In this document: positions 42,156-53,128 of the stretch, in pieces
Numbering within the stretch: the stretch's first letter is position 1
Layout of the letters: each line of letters starts with the position of its first letter
Origin: Tretioscincus oriximinensis
Lineage: Eukaryota; Chordata; Lepidosauria; Squamata; Gymnophthalmidae
DNA length: 64,000 bases
Direction: 5' to 3'
Assembly (NCBI GenBank): GCA_022410635.1
Contig: JAJVDF010000138.1
Location: 1,748,840 to 1,812,839, forward strand
Program-made: the position numbers and the translations under genes
The notes under the pieces: generated by a model
Seen by the model: the letters and a program-made list of their open reading frames with translations, nothing else
Told to the model about the DNA's origin: nothing
The model's database searches: none

Positions 42156-42359
42156 GGTGCACTTACCTGCCTAAACTTAGAACCAAAAGGGCTGAGTCAG
42201 GCAAGACTGACCATTGAAAGGCATGGTGTAGGAGGATGCTATCTGCACAATGGCACCAATCCAGACTAGCTATCTTGTGATTTTTGAGGGTACATCATTT
42301 TGGTGCATCAATGAAATATATCCCCTGCCAAACCTAGCAAGGTTTGTCTCGTAACACTT

Positions 42360-42671
42360 GAGACCTGTGGAATTTACTTCCTGAAGAGGTTGTGGTAGCT
42401 GACATCTTGGATAGCTTCAAGACAGGACTAGACAGGTTTATGGACACCAAGGGTATAAATGGGTACTAGGATGGATGTCTGAATGTTGCCTTCGGGATGG
42501 AGCAACAGGCAGGACTCCTGAAATACCATTTGCAGGGAGTCATGAACAGGAGCATATTTTGCTTTCCTCTGTTCGGACTGCCCAGGTGCATCTGGTGGGC
42601 CTCTGTGTGAGATAGACTGCTGGACTAGATGGGCTGTGGTCCGATCCAGTATGGCTTTTCTTATGTTCTTA
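42360..42671 (+). mobile_element. CR1 3' end, young
   Basis: Starts at ACCTGTGGAATTTACTTCCTGAAGAGGTTGTGG in the last coding segment and ends in TTCTTATGTTCTTATG. Nearly the same as 2937-3249 of the first CR1, including GGTATAAATGG.TACTAGGATGGATGTCTG.ATGTTGC. The repeat Z palindrome begins right after the terminus. Confidence 0.88.
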
Positions 42672-42672
42672 T

Positions 42673-42790
42673 GAGACTAACAAGGAAAAAAAAATAGGTG
42701 GCATGAGCTTTGGCAGAGAAGTCTATATATTTAGATGACTCTTCTTCTATGAAAACTGAACCCACCAACCTTTTTCTTGTTAGTCTCTGG
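42673..42790. repeat. Repeat Z palindrome abutting CR1
   Basis: The left GAGACTAACAAGGAAAAAAAAATAGGTGGCATGAGCTTTGG and the inverse of the right (CCAGAGACTAACAAGAAAAAGG...GGTGGGTTCAGTTTTC) form arms of about 55-60 bp. The centre is CTATATATTTAGATGACTC. Same family as 29319-29489. Confidence 0.75.
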
Positions 42791-43681
42791 ACCCAGACCA
42801 ACTCGGCTTTTCTTCTCAGTTCTGGACCACGGATTTCTGTTTCTCCAGTAGATTCTTTTATTGGGATCAATCTCTGTGCCATGCAGACAGAGTGAACCAA
42901 CAGGAGGTTCTGCACTAAAATAGGCAGTATATTGTCCAAGGCCAAAAAACTACGTAGGCTCCTTTTCTGGGGATAGGGTAAATATGGAAAGGAGCCTCGT
43001 CATCTGAATATTTAATTAATGGGATGTACCTTGTGTTCTAACATTGTCACGGAAGTTATTGTGAAGATGCTGAAATATTAAAGCCATATGCCACTATGTG
43101 ATAAAAGTGCCAGAAATTTCAATTAATTGCAATGGGCAGGAAAGGGTAACTTAGAGCGACATAACCCGTCTACGTNAAACTGTTCTCATTTCCTCCCCTT
43201 TTATATTTGTTAAGAATGACTGCTTTTCCTGTCTCCATCCCTAAAAAGAAATCCCCATGAATTGCTGAAATTTGGAAACACCACCCTNCCTTTGTGGAAC
43301 CTCTTGATAGTTTCTTTTGATCACATCCGTATCTTGAAGTAACACATCATCAGACTGACAGCTTGGGGCTGATTTAATAGCCAGGCATATCATTAGAGTA
43401 TTGCCAACGTAAGGATGTATTAGTGTAACACATCATCAGCGTGCTAGCGCAAGATTGATGTATCACTCTCAGCTGTGGCACTGGCAAAAAGGAATGCGCT
43501 GGGGAGCGCTGGTTCCTTTTATACATAAAACTCAGGGGCCCCTTCAAAGAATAAATAAATATGGATGGCATGCTTTGGGATGAGACCAAAAGGGAATTGG
43601 TTTAAGTGACCATTGTTTCAGGAAGATCTTTGGGGTAGTGATTTCTTAGCCCTGGACACACCTGGGGTGCATCTAGACAGA
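42791..43681. other. Unassigned sequence
   Basis: No gene or repeat recognised. Confidence 0.3.
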
Positions 43682-44071
43682 GGCTGCATGCACATGGCGA
43701 CTTAAAAACGCTATAAACACTATATTCCGGAATGTAGCAGTCGTGTTTCTGTGCACACCAAACCTGTATATTCCAAGTTCTGTAATATTGCAATGCAGTC
43801 TGAGAATGTTTGCAACAGCCATTAGAAACTACTGCTGTGTTCTCGCTTGTTTTAACCTCTCGCACCTAATTTGTGCACGTGCTTGGGAGAGGATGGGGGT
43901 TGGCNGTGAGGGGACAGAGGTTCTCCAGAATGATGCCTGAATATCCCAGTAATCGTTCCAGGAAAAATGGTGTTTATTGCGGGACAAATGCTGACAAAAG
44001 CTTAACCCGTGTGCTGGACTCGTCCTCATCTTGCTCCNATCGAGGTAGAAATATGCTGTGTGCACGCAGCC
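43682..44071 (-). mobile_element. MITE-4 copy
   Basis: Termini GGCTGCATGCACATGGCGAC and TGCTGTGTGCACGCAGCC are inverse. Internal blocks are ATATTCCGGAATGTAGCA, CCTCTCGCACCTAATTTGTGCACG, ATGATGCCTGAATATCCCAGTAATCG and CATCTTGCTCC.ATCGAGG. Opposite orientation to 19152-19573; intact ends but no recognisable target duplication. Confidence 0.65.
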
Positions 44072-45800
44072 AGAGTCAATAATCCAATGGCAAGCTGAAT
44101 TTCTATTGCATTTGCCTCACCAAACTGTTAGATAAACCGACAGAACGCAGGTTTTAAATCCGATTCTCTGGATTATTGGTAAACCAGGAAGGCTAGATGT
44201 CAAATCGGGATATTGGGTCACATTGCAAAGACTATGCAGTGTTAGTGAGAAACTGTGAGAGTGTTGATGTTTATAGTCCCATAAACTTTCGCTCGTCTCA
44301 NAGAAGGGGTGTGTGTGAAGTCTGATCCTGACAGCGTTTGGGAGGAGGGACGACAGCATTTCCTAGAGAACCGACAAACAAAATGGCCGCCAGGAGAAAG
44401 GGTCACATGATTGGAAAATCCCGTTTGCCAAGAACGGTCAGGATGACAAGACCCAGAAAAAAATGGATAAAAACTGGTGCCCCAACACTAGTAGGTTTTA
44501 GAATAATGCAGAGTTTGCAATCAAATGCATATTTTTAAACCATCTTCAGTCCATTTCCCCCACAGATTTAGTCCAGATCTTCTGGGCTGGAAATGGATTT
44601 AAAGTACCATGCTGTTCTGTCATATACTTCAAAATCATCTTCGTTCTTGTAGAACTGGAATAAAGCGATGGTGACATGNTTTTCCCCAGGCTTAATCCAG
44701 TTCTTTAGGAGTGAAGATGAATACATCTTTAAGCTGGTCTTTGGCTGAAAATAGTGCTCTTTCTTCCCTACTTTCAGATATTGTTGTTTTAATATGTTAA
44801 TTTGGTTTTTATTGTTAGCACCCTGAGGCCTTTGGGTATAGGGTAGTATAGAAATGTAAATAAATAAATAAAAATAAATAAATGACTTCAGCCAGATATA
44901 ATTTTATGACACCATATTTAAACTTGGTGAGGATGTGTTTGTAAATTCGGGCACTTGTGAGAAAATAGCCACCTCCCGGTATGCTCACCTATTGTGAATA
45001 AATTCATGGACTCAAATATTATTGCCTTTAGAAGTTATTTGGATGGATTTACAGTACCGTAGTCCATCCTTCAAATCCAAATCTGAAGAAATGGAAATCT
45101 AGTAACAGACGACAGTATGTGGAATTTGATGAACAGACTCTGTAGAACCACTAGGTGGCTTCAAAAGAGCACTATTTATATAATTATTTCTTTCTTTTTA
45201 AAAAAATGCTTATTTTGCAACATAAAATACAACACAAATTCACCGGTTCACATCTTCGACAAAATATTTAACCAGACTACTACACAAACCAACTCATANG
45301 AGCTCACCTACTTTCCAGGAGATAAAACTTGCTGTCACCATCTGATTATAGCCATCGTTCAATCACAGGGAAAATAGCTTTACCTTCAGTTGTCCATACT
45401 AATCTCCGCCTTGGCTTGCAATGTAGTGCAACATATTAGCTCACTTCTTTTTAACATCATTTCACTTTTTATTTCATTACTAGTATGCAAGCCCACAAAT
45501 GCAGGCTTGGATTTTACCGAACTGGCAGGGGTCCCTCATCCTCATGGCTTAGGCCAGCATATGCAGTGGCTGAAGTGGTGGCAGAGATGACATGTGTCCC
45601 TCTGGGCAGCCACTGGGAAGGGTGCTTGCCTCCCCCAGGGGCAGGCCAAATGCAGGCTGGAGTGACATGCATCCCCCTGTTCTGGGACACTGCTGTGGGA
45701 AGGCTCCCACTTCTGAAAGAGAATACAAGGAAATGTAATGGGGAAACGGGAAACAACATGGAAAACATGTCACGAGAAGGAACCCTTACATTATATAAGC
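44072..45800. other. Unassigned; L2-like tail at 44815-44884
   Basis: 44815-44884 is an L2-like tail (GCACCCTGAGGCCTTTGGGTATAGGG...TAAATAAATAAATAAAAATAAAT). 44548-44735 and 34312-34470 share an ATCCAGTTCTTTAGGA.TGAAGATG motif. No gene. 45480-45800 is GC-richer with a 122-codon minus frame of no recognisable family. Confidence 0.35.
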
Positions 45801-46195
45801 TAGACTGACCAGATTTTCTGAGGCCCAGACTAGGGTAATTAATATTCATGCTAATTTGCATATTCATAAATATGCAAATCACCCTCCAACATGCATATGC
45901 CTCTGAAATCTCTGCCCAAGAAATCTGGGAAGCATGTAAGAATTTTTTAAGTGTGTGAGAATTTTTAAAGAAGCAAACGTTTTTTGAAATGCATGAGAAA
46001 TTTGCATTTTTTTAATTTTTTATTGAGGGGAGGGTGCCTTCAGGAGCTGATCCGGGTTGCCANAAGCCCCTAGTGGTGGTGCAGTGAATTTTTTTTTCCT
46101 CAGCAAAGAACAGGGAAATGGTGCCCCTCCCGGGAGGGTGGGNTAGACACCCCAAAACNGGGGTCCCCCCACAAAGGGGTAATCTGGTCAGACTA
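45801..46195 (-). mobile_element. MITE-2 long form with 8-bp duplication
   Basis: 395 bp, TAGACTGACCAGATTTTCTG to GGGGTAATCTGGTCAGACTA, with octamers ATATAAGC (45793-45800) and ATATAANC (46196-46203; one N). The internal order is the inverse of 15262-15649 (TTAATATTCATGCTAATTTGCATATTC, CCCTAGTGGTGGTGCAGTGAA). It defines the non-palindromic master structure of MITE-2. Confidence 0.88.
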
Positions 46196-46203
46196 ATATA
46201 ANC

Positions 46204-46836
46204 TGTTGTGCCTACAGTTTCTAGGATTTTGTATGTCCTTCCTTTCCCCGCATGAGCTGTATTCTATGGGGCTTTCAGCAGCAAGTTCAGCATGGGCATG
46301 TGGCTTGCACTGGAATTAAACTCAAGTCAATTTACTGAACATAAAAACACCCTTGACCTTGAATAGATTAATTTACTCTCAGGAGCTGCCTCCTGTATTA
46401 CAAATAGGAATCTCTCCACATGACATTTTTCGGTTCCGCTAGCTCTGCCATGATGCAAATGTATAGAGTGAGCACAGGAAGATCTCCCAGCATTACCCTC
46501 ACCCTTGGCGGACTCTGGATAAACAGACACAAGCACACATCCATCCATTAGTGGATTGGTCTGAGCTCTGCTGCTTTCATGCTTTAATACTAATCTATTT
46601 CCTGATGAATGTTCCACGTTATACTGCTAACATTTCTTTAGCCATATCTGTTGCTCTGGACATTCCTGTTTTGCTTTGGCCTGGGACTATGCACCTAACC
46701 AGTGTCAACAAGGTCTATGACAGAGGCTGCTGAACCATAGTTTCCATCATCCCTAGTAAGACATCAAAGCAAACAGATCATTTATCGAGATTTACCTGCC
46801 TCTTATCTGCCTTCCACAAGCTCATAGGGGAGTATA
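46204..46836. other. Unassigned sequence
   Basis: No gene or repeat recognised. Confidence 0.3.
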
Positions 46837-47023
46837 CAGGGCTGTATTTAAGCAAAATATATATACTGGTAGTACTGAGAAGATATTAATATTTTTATTG
46901 CTTTTATTATTATAAAACCCAAAGTAGCTGAGGGAAAAAGGGGAGTAAAATTAATAAATAAAGTAAATAAATAAGTAAGTAAATTACAGCCCATGGGCAA
47001 AATACAGCCTTAATCCGGCCCTG
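46837..47023 (+). mobile_element. MITE-1 copy
   Basis: CAGGGCTGTATTTAAGC to CTTAATCCGGCCCTG with the AATAAATAAGTAAGTAAATTACAGCCCATGGGCAAAAT interior shared with 283-460. Flanking octamers agree at only half the positions. Confidence 0.75.
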
Positions 47024-47141
47024 GGTGGTGATTGCTATGACTCCCATCTCCAAAGGCACCTACCAGCCAGCCCAGAAACTGGATTTACAAACATATTGGA
47101 CCATCTCCTGGGTATTTAACTGAATTACTCTTCACCATTCC

Positions 47142-47300
47142 AGGAGGCAAGAATGACTCAGTCGCTAAGGGTACCACCATAACATGAGAGGAAGATAGAT
47201 TAGATATAAACCTTCAGGCAAAAAATAACCTTGGAAGCCACTCTGAGTCCCTTTGGGTGAGAAAGGCAGGGTATAAAAACCAGATTCTCCTCTTCTTCCT
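47142..47300 (+). mobile_element. SINE-B copy with internal deletion
   Basis: Head GAATGACTCAGTCGCTAAGG joined directly to GAGAGGAAGATAGATTAGATATAAACC and the tail CTCTGAGTCCCTTTGGGTGAGAAAGGCAGGGTATAAAAACC. The B-box and the AATTGCAAGAAATTGC part are missing. Confidence 0.65.
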
Positions 47301-47310
47301 TCACTTATAA

Positions 47311-47592
47311 GGNCCTAATGGCTCAGGCGATTGCAAAATGGTCTCTCATCTGGGAGATCGGGTTTTAAGCCCTGTGTCATACTTCGGTAGGGAAGGGATG
47401 GGCACCTTCCACTAGCCTGTAGCTCTAGCCAACCCAGCTATTTAAAAGCATGAATTGCATGAAATTGCAACTGACTGCAAGTTGATACATGAGAACCATC
47501 ACANCCTGGTGGGGAAGATAGAATATAAGCCTTGGGGTAATAAATAAATACCCTTGTAAGCTGAAAGGTGAGAAAAGCNGGGTATAAGAACT
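47311..47592 (+). mobile_element. SINE-B copy, near full length
   Basis: Head CCTAATGGCTCAGGCGATTGC, B box GATCGGGTTTTAAGCCC, body TAGCCTGTAGCTCTAGCC, AATTGCATGAAATTGCAACT, CCTGGTGGGGAAGATAGAAT, tail TATAAGAACTACTTCTTC. It follows another SINE-B by only 10 bp and runs into the microsatellite at 47593. Confidence 0.8.
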
Positions 47593-47699
47593 ACTTCTTC
47601 TTTCTTCTTTCTTCTTTCTTCTTTCTTCTTTCTTCTTTCTTCTTTCTTCTTTCTTCTTTCTTCTTTCTTCTTTCTTCTTTCTTCTTTCTTCTTCTTCTT
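47593..47699 (+). repeat. (CTTCTTT)n heptamer microsatellite
   Basis: About 14 units of a 7-bp repeat grown from the SINE-B tail. The KKEERR frame across it is an artefact. Confidence 0.95.
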
Positions 47700-47984
47700 G
47701 CAGTTCTTTAAATGGCAACACTCCTGTTTACTTCATGCTTTAATTATCATTCAGGCACCCATCCAGGCAGTTGTTCACTCTATAGCTTTCTACAAAAGCT
47801 CACACTGACTACCTTTATGTTCTAAGGTGTTACAGAAACCCCTTACTAGAAATTCTGAATCCAGACTAATAGGTTTATCTCTATGCCCCCTTGGAGTAAT
47901 GCATATCAACTAAGTTTCCCTTTTTCCTGCAGTTGGATAGTGAAGAATGGAAGGTGATGGCCTGATTTAACACATTATTCCAGG

Positions 47985-48215
47985 AATAGTAGAAGAGGAA
48001 GAGGAACTGGGCTTTATACCTTGTTTTCTTCAACCCAAAGGGAATCAAAGCAGCTTACATAACCTCTTCACAACAGACACTTTGTGAAGTAGGTGGGGCT
48101 GAGCAAGCTCTGAACTGTGATTCACTAGCCCAGGATCACCCACTGCACGAGTGCAGATTTGAACCAGGAGACATCCAGATAAAAATCTGACGCTCTAACT
48201 ACTACACCAGACAGC
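47985..48215 (-). mobile_element. SINE-A copy
   Basis: Minus orientation: GGGCTTTATACC module, CAACCCAAAGGGAATCAAAGC, TTCACAACAGACACTTTGTGAAGTAGG, ACCCACTGCACGAGTGCAGATTTGAACC (B box inverted) and AGATAAAAATCTGACGCTCTAACTACTACACC. Confidence 0.8.
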
Positions 48216-48349
48216 ATCTTGACTATACCTGGAAGCATCTATAGCACAATAGCTATGGCCTTATTCTGCACCTACTATGGTCATTGTCATACTCGGGATA
48301 ACTGTTCCTCAATATACATGTTGGAATTATCCTGTTTGAAAGGTTCATC

Positions 48350-48440
48350 AAGGTGCATCTGAAGAAGTAGACTTGTTCAGAAAAGCCCATGCTTCCTATG
48401 TTTTTTTCCCTAGTTTCTAAGGCACTATAAGACTTCCTTG
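48350..48440 (+). repeat. Repeat Z, single copy
   Basis: AAGGTGCATCTGAAGAAGTAGACTTGTTCAGAAAAGCCCATGC, then TAGTTTCTAAGGCACTATAAGACTTC. It gives the non-palindromic order of the family. Confidence 0.65.
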
Positions 48441-48600
48441 CTAGGTTGTCTGACCTAGATTAACATGTCTATTTATTTGAAATCTACCTCCATAGATTAG
48501 TGCCCCTCCATCGATCCTAACACCCCTACCTGTCAGCTTCATACCTCTGATTCTAGTGATGTGTGATAGGTAAAGAATTCTGTTCATTGCCACTGGCTTG
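48441..48600 (-). pseudogene. Decayed CR1 ORF2 C-terminal fragment
   Basis: Minus translation has LYLSHITRIRGMKLTGRGVRIDGG, comparable to the SLSHNT.TRGHSLKLLGRKVRTDKG segment of the 1.7-kb CR1. Strongly mutated. Confidence 0.6.
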
Positions 48601-48648
48601 GAAGATCTGGTAACTAAGGAGATCTCAATGACTAAGGAATTGCTTTTA

Positions 48649-48920
48649 AGGCACGAATGGCAGAGGATAAAAGACAGTCTCNCAGTCCAGAGGTCTGTTC
48701 CCAAAGCCCTGTTGGCTGTGGAAAGAGGGGAACACTGTCTACTGGCCTCAACGTTCGCCGGCCCAGCTATTTGATAACACTTTGCGAATGCACTTTGCAA
48801 TTAGATTAATGGGTACTGCCACAAATGTGGTGTGGAAGATAGAACAGATGAAAGTTGTTGGACAAAAACTTACCTTGTAAGCTGCTCTGAGTTCCTTCTT
48901 CTTCTTCCTCCTCCTCCTCT
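48649..48920 (+). mobile_element. SINE-B, older subtype
   Basis: Head GGCACGAATGGCAGAGGAT, GTCCAGAGGTCTGTTCCCAAAGCCCTG, body GCCGGCCCAGCTATTTGATAA, GTGTGGAAGATAGAA, tail GTAAGCTGCTCTGAGTTCC then (CTT/CTC)n. The body differs from the young type (no AAGAAATTGCAACT). Confidence 0.6.
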
Positions 48921-49079
48921 TTCAACACAAGGCATTTAAAACCAATGTTGAACCAGGTTTTACTGTTCTGAAACTTGACAAAGTTATGATCCCTCTTCAA
49001 ACCTACCCTCCAATATTGCTATTTCAACAATCAAATTACAGTGGGATATAAGCCTATTTTGAACCTTTTTTGGGGGTGG

Positions 49080-49620
49080 CACTGTGCTGTGATAAATGCC
49101 TTTTTTATGAATCCTCTCAAGTGTTCCTGATTTTTCAAGTACTCTACTGATTGTTCATTCAGAGTTATTTCTATCCACTTTTCATCTGTGGTTTGTCTCA
49201 TTAAAACCGAGCACTTCAGAAATGATATAAAAGTTTAAAACACATCCGAGAAGTCCTCAAATATACCACTTTCTGTGCTTTTATTCCCTACATTTCAAAA
49301 GATACCTCTAATTGTGGGCTTTTGTCCCTTAAAAAAATAATAAAGGCTCCGTTTTGCCTTCTAAAACCTTGGGCAATACTCTGTGTTGCTATTATGAGGA
49401 GTCTCTGTCATGCTGATATTATGTGTGATCTCATGCTGGAATTTGATATGGATAATGATCAATCACAAAAACGGTTTTGTGTCATTAAAATCCCTTTGTA
49501 AGTCACCTCTTTCCTCTCCCCTTTCTCTGGCATACGAGTTTGCAATTAAAGTTGTAAGTCGGAGTAAAAGGTAATTGATACCTATTTATCTATAGGTTTG
49601 TTAATGCTTTTTTTTAATTT
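49080..49620. other. Unique AT-rich segment, possible conserved non-coding element
   Basis: Non-repetitive, non-coding, with transcription-factor-like cores (AATCAATCACAAAAACGG, TTTGCAATTAAAGTTG, GGTAATTGATACC). Conservation is a guess from appearance. Confidence 0.25.
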
Positions 49621-49794
49621 ATTTTTTTTTCAAATAGCCTTTATGTACTTTGAAGGGAGGGAGGGAGGGAGGGAAGGGAAGGGTCAGAAAATAGCAGTGA
49701 GAATATGAAATCTATATTCTACTATTTACATATGATCGTCTTTCAAAACCAAGGCAAGGATCTGAAGTTGTTCCATTGTGAAATAGCATAGGTG

Positions 49795-50175
49795 TTATGA
49801 CCAGGGCTGCAGGCAATGATACTTACAAGATGTTGACTCTGCTCCATAGGTTAACAGTGTTTTTCCAATGGATCTGGAAATAAGGACCTTTGCCCCACAA
49901 TATTCTTTTGCTGATGTTTTGCGAAATGGCCATGACTGCAGCCAAGGAGACAAGNAATCTTCCTGTGTATATAGATTCTTAATGGGATTACCAGGATAGC
50001 TTGAGAGAATGTCCGCACAGCACAATGCAGAATCGATGGCTGAGCATGCTCAGTATTTACTTCCTGGTTAATCACCTTGGCGGTTCCATGCAGATTTAAA
50101 GGTACACTTTGATGGCTGACTTGTGCAATTATTTCTTATATTGTGGAGTTGTACACTTTTACGCGATGTCCCCTC
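49795..50175 (+). mobile_element. MITE-5 copy
   Basis: Starts CAGGGCTGCAGGCAATGATAC. It contains ATATTCTTTTGCTGATGTTTTGCGAAATGGCCATG, TTCTTAATGGGATTACCAGG, the core GAATCGATGGCTGAGCATGCTCAGTATTTACTTCCTGGTT, and TTGTGCAATTATTTCTTATATTGTGGAG. The right terminus is lost. Confidence 0.6.
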
Positions 50176-50579
50176 TTGTCTGAAATATGCAGAACGCTCA
50201 TCCCATATCCCTTAGACGGCATTGTTTTTTAATTTCCAGGCCCGCCTCCAGATATCACATCATCTGTGATGTCACTTACATTCCCNGGTTCTGGGAAGGA
50301 CATCATTCANGATATCATTTCCAGGGGAGGGGCTGGAAGTCATGTAACGAGATGTGGGAGCGCGAGATATGCATGTGACTTTCCATACCCATTGCCTAGA
50401 CGTCCAGTAAGTGATTCCCAGGGTTGCTAGACAAAAAGTCTTGTGGCAGATTTTTCCATAAGTGTGGAATCAGGTCTTGAAAAGNCTGCAGTCTAGAAAT
50501 TGTGGTGCGTGTCAGAGGAGTGGCCAAATACGTCTAATTTTTCGATTGTACACATCTAGCTGGGGTATATAAAAGACAG
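50176..50579. other. Unassigned sequence
   Basis: No gene. Several N bases; TATATAAAAG at about 50567 lies just before L2-like sequence. Confidence 0.3.
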
Positions 50580-50705
50580 CTTGGATACCAAATAATGAGG
50601 GGTGTTTAATCGTAGGGCCTTAAAGGCCAATACCAATCTTTTTTTAATTGAGCCCTAGCTTGAATTGGAAGCCAATGAAGAGATCTGTGACGAGTTTTGC
50701 TCTCT
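50580..50705 (-). pseudogene. L2-type LINE fragment
   Basis: Minus translation includes SLHWLPIQARAQLKK, the hallmark of the C-terminal part of L2-type ORF2 proteins (LHWLPI..R..FK). Plus-strand GAATTGGAAGCCAATGAAGAG belongs to the same block. Too short for more. Confidence 0.5.
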
Positions 50706-51437
50706 CTTCCTCGCCTGTTGCTTTTCCTATTGTTGGACTTGCTCTTTAACATTTTGGAGAGATTCAATAGCTGAAATGGTGAACAATTTGTGCTGCCATT
50801 TGTCACTTCATTTTGNCTTAACATCTGATTTTATCTTTTGCACAAATATGAGAACTCAGTCTTTGGAACCATCGGCAGGGAATGTGAGTAAATTCCCTTC
50901 CGCAATGCTGACAATAGCTTTGTTCTGGCTGATCTATATTTCTTACAGTAACCGTTTTTTCAGATTTCCAACATTTCCCCCTTCTCATTTACTCCTTCTG
51001 ATAAACAGCCTATCAAGTCTTCAGTTTTCTTTTTGTGGCGTGAGCTTAAAAGGTCAGGAGACCATCTAGATTTTTGCTTGTAAGGTTAATTCTCTGTATA
51101 CCTAGCCAGATGCGTGTGTGAGCTTTTTTGCACGGCAAAGAGTTAACTCCAAATAGGTTTTTCTCATGTTTCCTCCTATTGTTCACCTTTGGGTTTTGGC
51201 AACACTGTACAAAGAATAAATTGAAGCGGTGATGAATAGAAGTCACGAGACAATCAAGAACTGACGAGAGACAGTCCACTGAGCCGGGCAGCCATTGTGC
51301 CTTTTGAAAAGTAGCAGCTCTCTAAATTAGAGATGAAATTGAAGGTTTAGTGATAAATATAAGACAAAAGCCAATGACAGCGTTGAAAAAAATCTCACTC
51401 CTGGAGGAAGGAGAAAAAAAGAAGAGGAAGAGGAGGA
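50706..51437. other. Unassigned; 51050-51390 looks unique
   Basis: No gene recognised. 51050-51390 is complex, low-repeat sequence and is listed under findings as a possible conserved element. Confidence 0.25.
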
Positions 51438-51875
51438 GGAGAACGTAAGAGGAGCCCTGCTGAATCAGGCTACAGCCCATGTAGTCCAACATTCTGTTTC
51501 ACACAGTGACCCACCAANTGCACTTGGGCATGTCAAGTGGAAGACGGGAAAACCCTCACCTGTTCTTGACTCCCTGCAAATGGTATTTCAGGAATACTGC
51601 CTGTTGCTCCATCTTGGAGACAGGATCAAGAGATACATCCGAGTAGCTATTTATACCCTTGACTTCCATGGACTTGTCTAATCCTATCTTAAAGCTATCC
51701 AAGCTGCTGGCTTTCCCCACCTCTTCTGGAAGTAAATTCCATAGATTGATGATCCACTCTGCTGGGTGAGAGNGAAAATATTTTTTCTCTATTCGCTTTA
51801 TCCACCCCATGCATGATTTTATGCACCTCAGTCGGATCACCTCTTCAGTGCTGTCTTTCAAGGCTGAAGAGGCCT
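51438..51875 (-). mobile_element. CR1 3' end
   Basis: From AACGTAAGAGGAGCCCTGC through the UTR to coding sequence (WNLLPEEVGKASSLDSFKIGLDKSMEVKGINSYSD on the minus strand). The right edge is at AGGCTGAAGAGGCC. A GAA-rich purine tract follows (51885-51975). Confidence 0.85.
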
Positions 51876-52853
51876 AGATGTTACAATCGAAGGAGGAAGA
51901 GTAGAGAAGGAAGAAGATGAAGGAGGAAGAGAAGAAGGAAGGAGGAAGAAGAAACGAGGAGAAGGATGAAAGACAGTATGATTTTACTCTCATTCCTAGG
52001 TAGAATAAAATGTGCAAACATGTAGAGTGAGAACTTTCCCAACCTCCATGCATTTTGCATTGCTTTTAGTGTTGAGCGCTACAGAAAATGTTTTGTCTCT
52101 CTCTGTTCACTTCTTCCTCTGCACCTCTCCANGGAAGATACTTACTTCTGCACTACAGTGTAGTGGTTTGAACTGTAGTGTGGGCTGCACTGCACAATGG
52201 TTCGCATCAACCGATCTACTGTATTGTATGAGTTTCAGGCATGCTTATCTCAAAGTTATGTAAAACATTTTAAGTGCTGTTGCCTGGAGAAGTTCATAGC
52301 TTCTACTTTCTTCTCTTTCTGTGTATGCGTTATTATGGTAAACCCATCTTGGAGTCAGCAGAAGCCCATTGTCAGTCTTTTAGATGTATTGAAAACCTGA
52401 GACNTTAGTGCTCCATTTTTCCAGTGCATCCTTTTGTCGTTTATGCACTCATTACAGGCGCCCATTTACCCAGAACATTTAATGTGGATTCCTTTTCTGC
52501 TTGGCACTTGAAATTCTAACGCTGAGTCAGCAGGCAAATGCAAGCTGCGACCCCATCGCGGTATTACATTGGTGCACATTAAGTAAAGTCTGCTTCCGTC
52601 ACACAAACATTGACCCGGAAAGACTTGAATTGCACCAGTGGCAGAGAGCAAGGGCCTTTGCCATAGCACAAGGGAACTGTAAGGCCAATGGTGGGACATT
52701 GGAAGGGACATTTAAGCTGTGGTTTACATGTGTTGCATGCAAACTCTGAGATGTGGCACCTGAAAGTTCCCCCTCACAGAAGGCAGTTCATCTGGACAGT
52801 TTGGAATTGTTCTCCCTCCCGCCTATTTTTCTAATAACCCCCTTTTTTCTAGT
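51876..52853. other. Purine tract, then unique-looking sequence
   Basis: 51885-51975 is A/G-rich. 52400-52760 is complex and non-repetitive; its small open frames on both strands have no recognisable domain. Confidence 0.3.
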
Positions 52854-53128
52854 GGCACAGAGGTACAATGGTCAAGAGCCCTGGTGTTTCATCATAAATA
52901 CTGAGTTTGAAGATCTCTGTCAACCATGGAGAGCGGTGAGTGCCCTCTACCGTCTTCAGCTCTAGCCAACCCAGCTATTCGAAAGCAAGATATTGCACTT
53001 AGATTAATGGGAACCATCATAGTGTGGTGGGGGAGATAGAATATAAGCCTTTGTGCAAAAAATAAAGCTTACAAGCCGCTTTGAGTCCCTGCGGGTGAGA
53101 AAGACGGCACATAAAAACCCAGATCTTC
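52854..53128 (+). mobile_element. SINE-B, older subtype
   Basis: Head GGCACAGAGGTACAATGGTCAAGAG, GTGAGTGCCCTCTACCGTCTTCAGCTCTAGCCAACCCAGC body, GTGTGGTGGGGGAGATAGAATATAAGCC, tail AAGCCGCTTTGAGTCCCTGCGGGTGAG. Confidence 0.65.
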
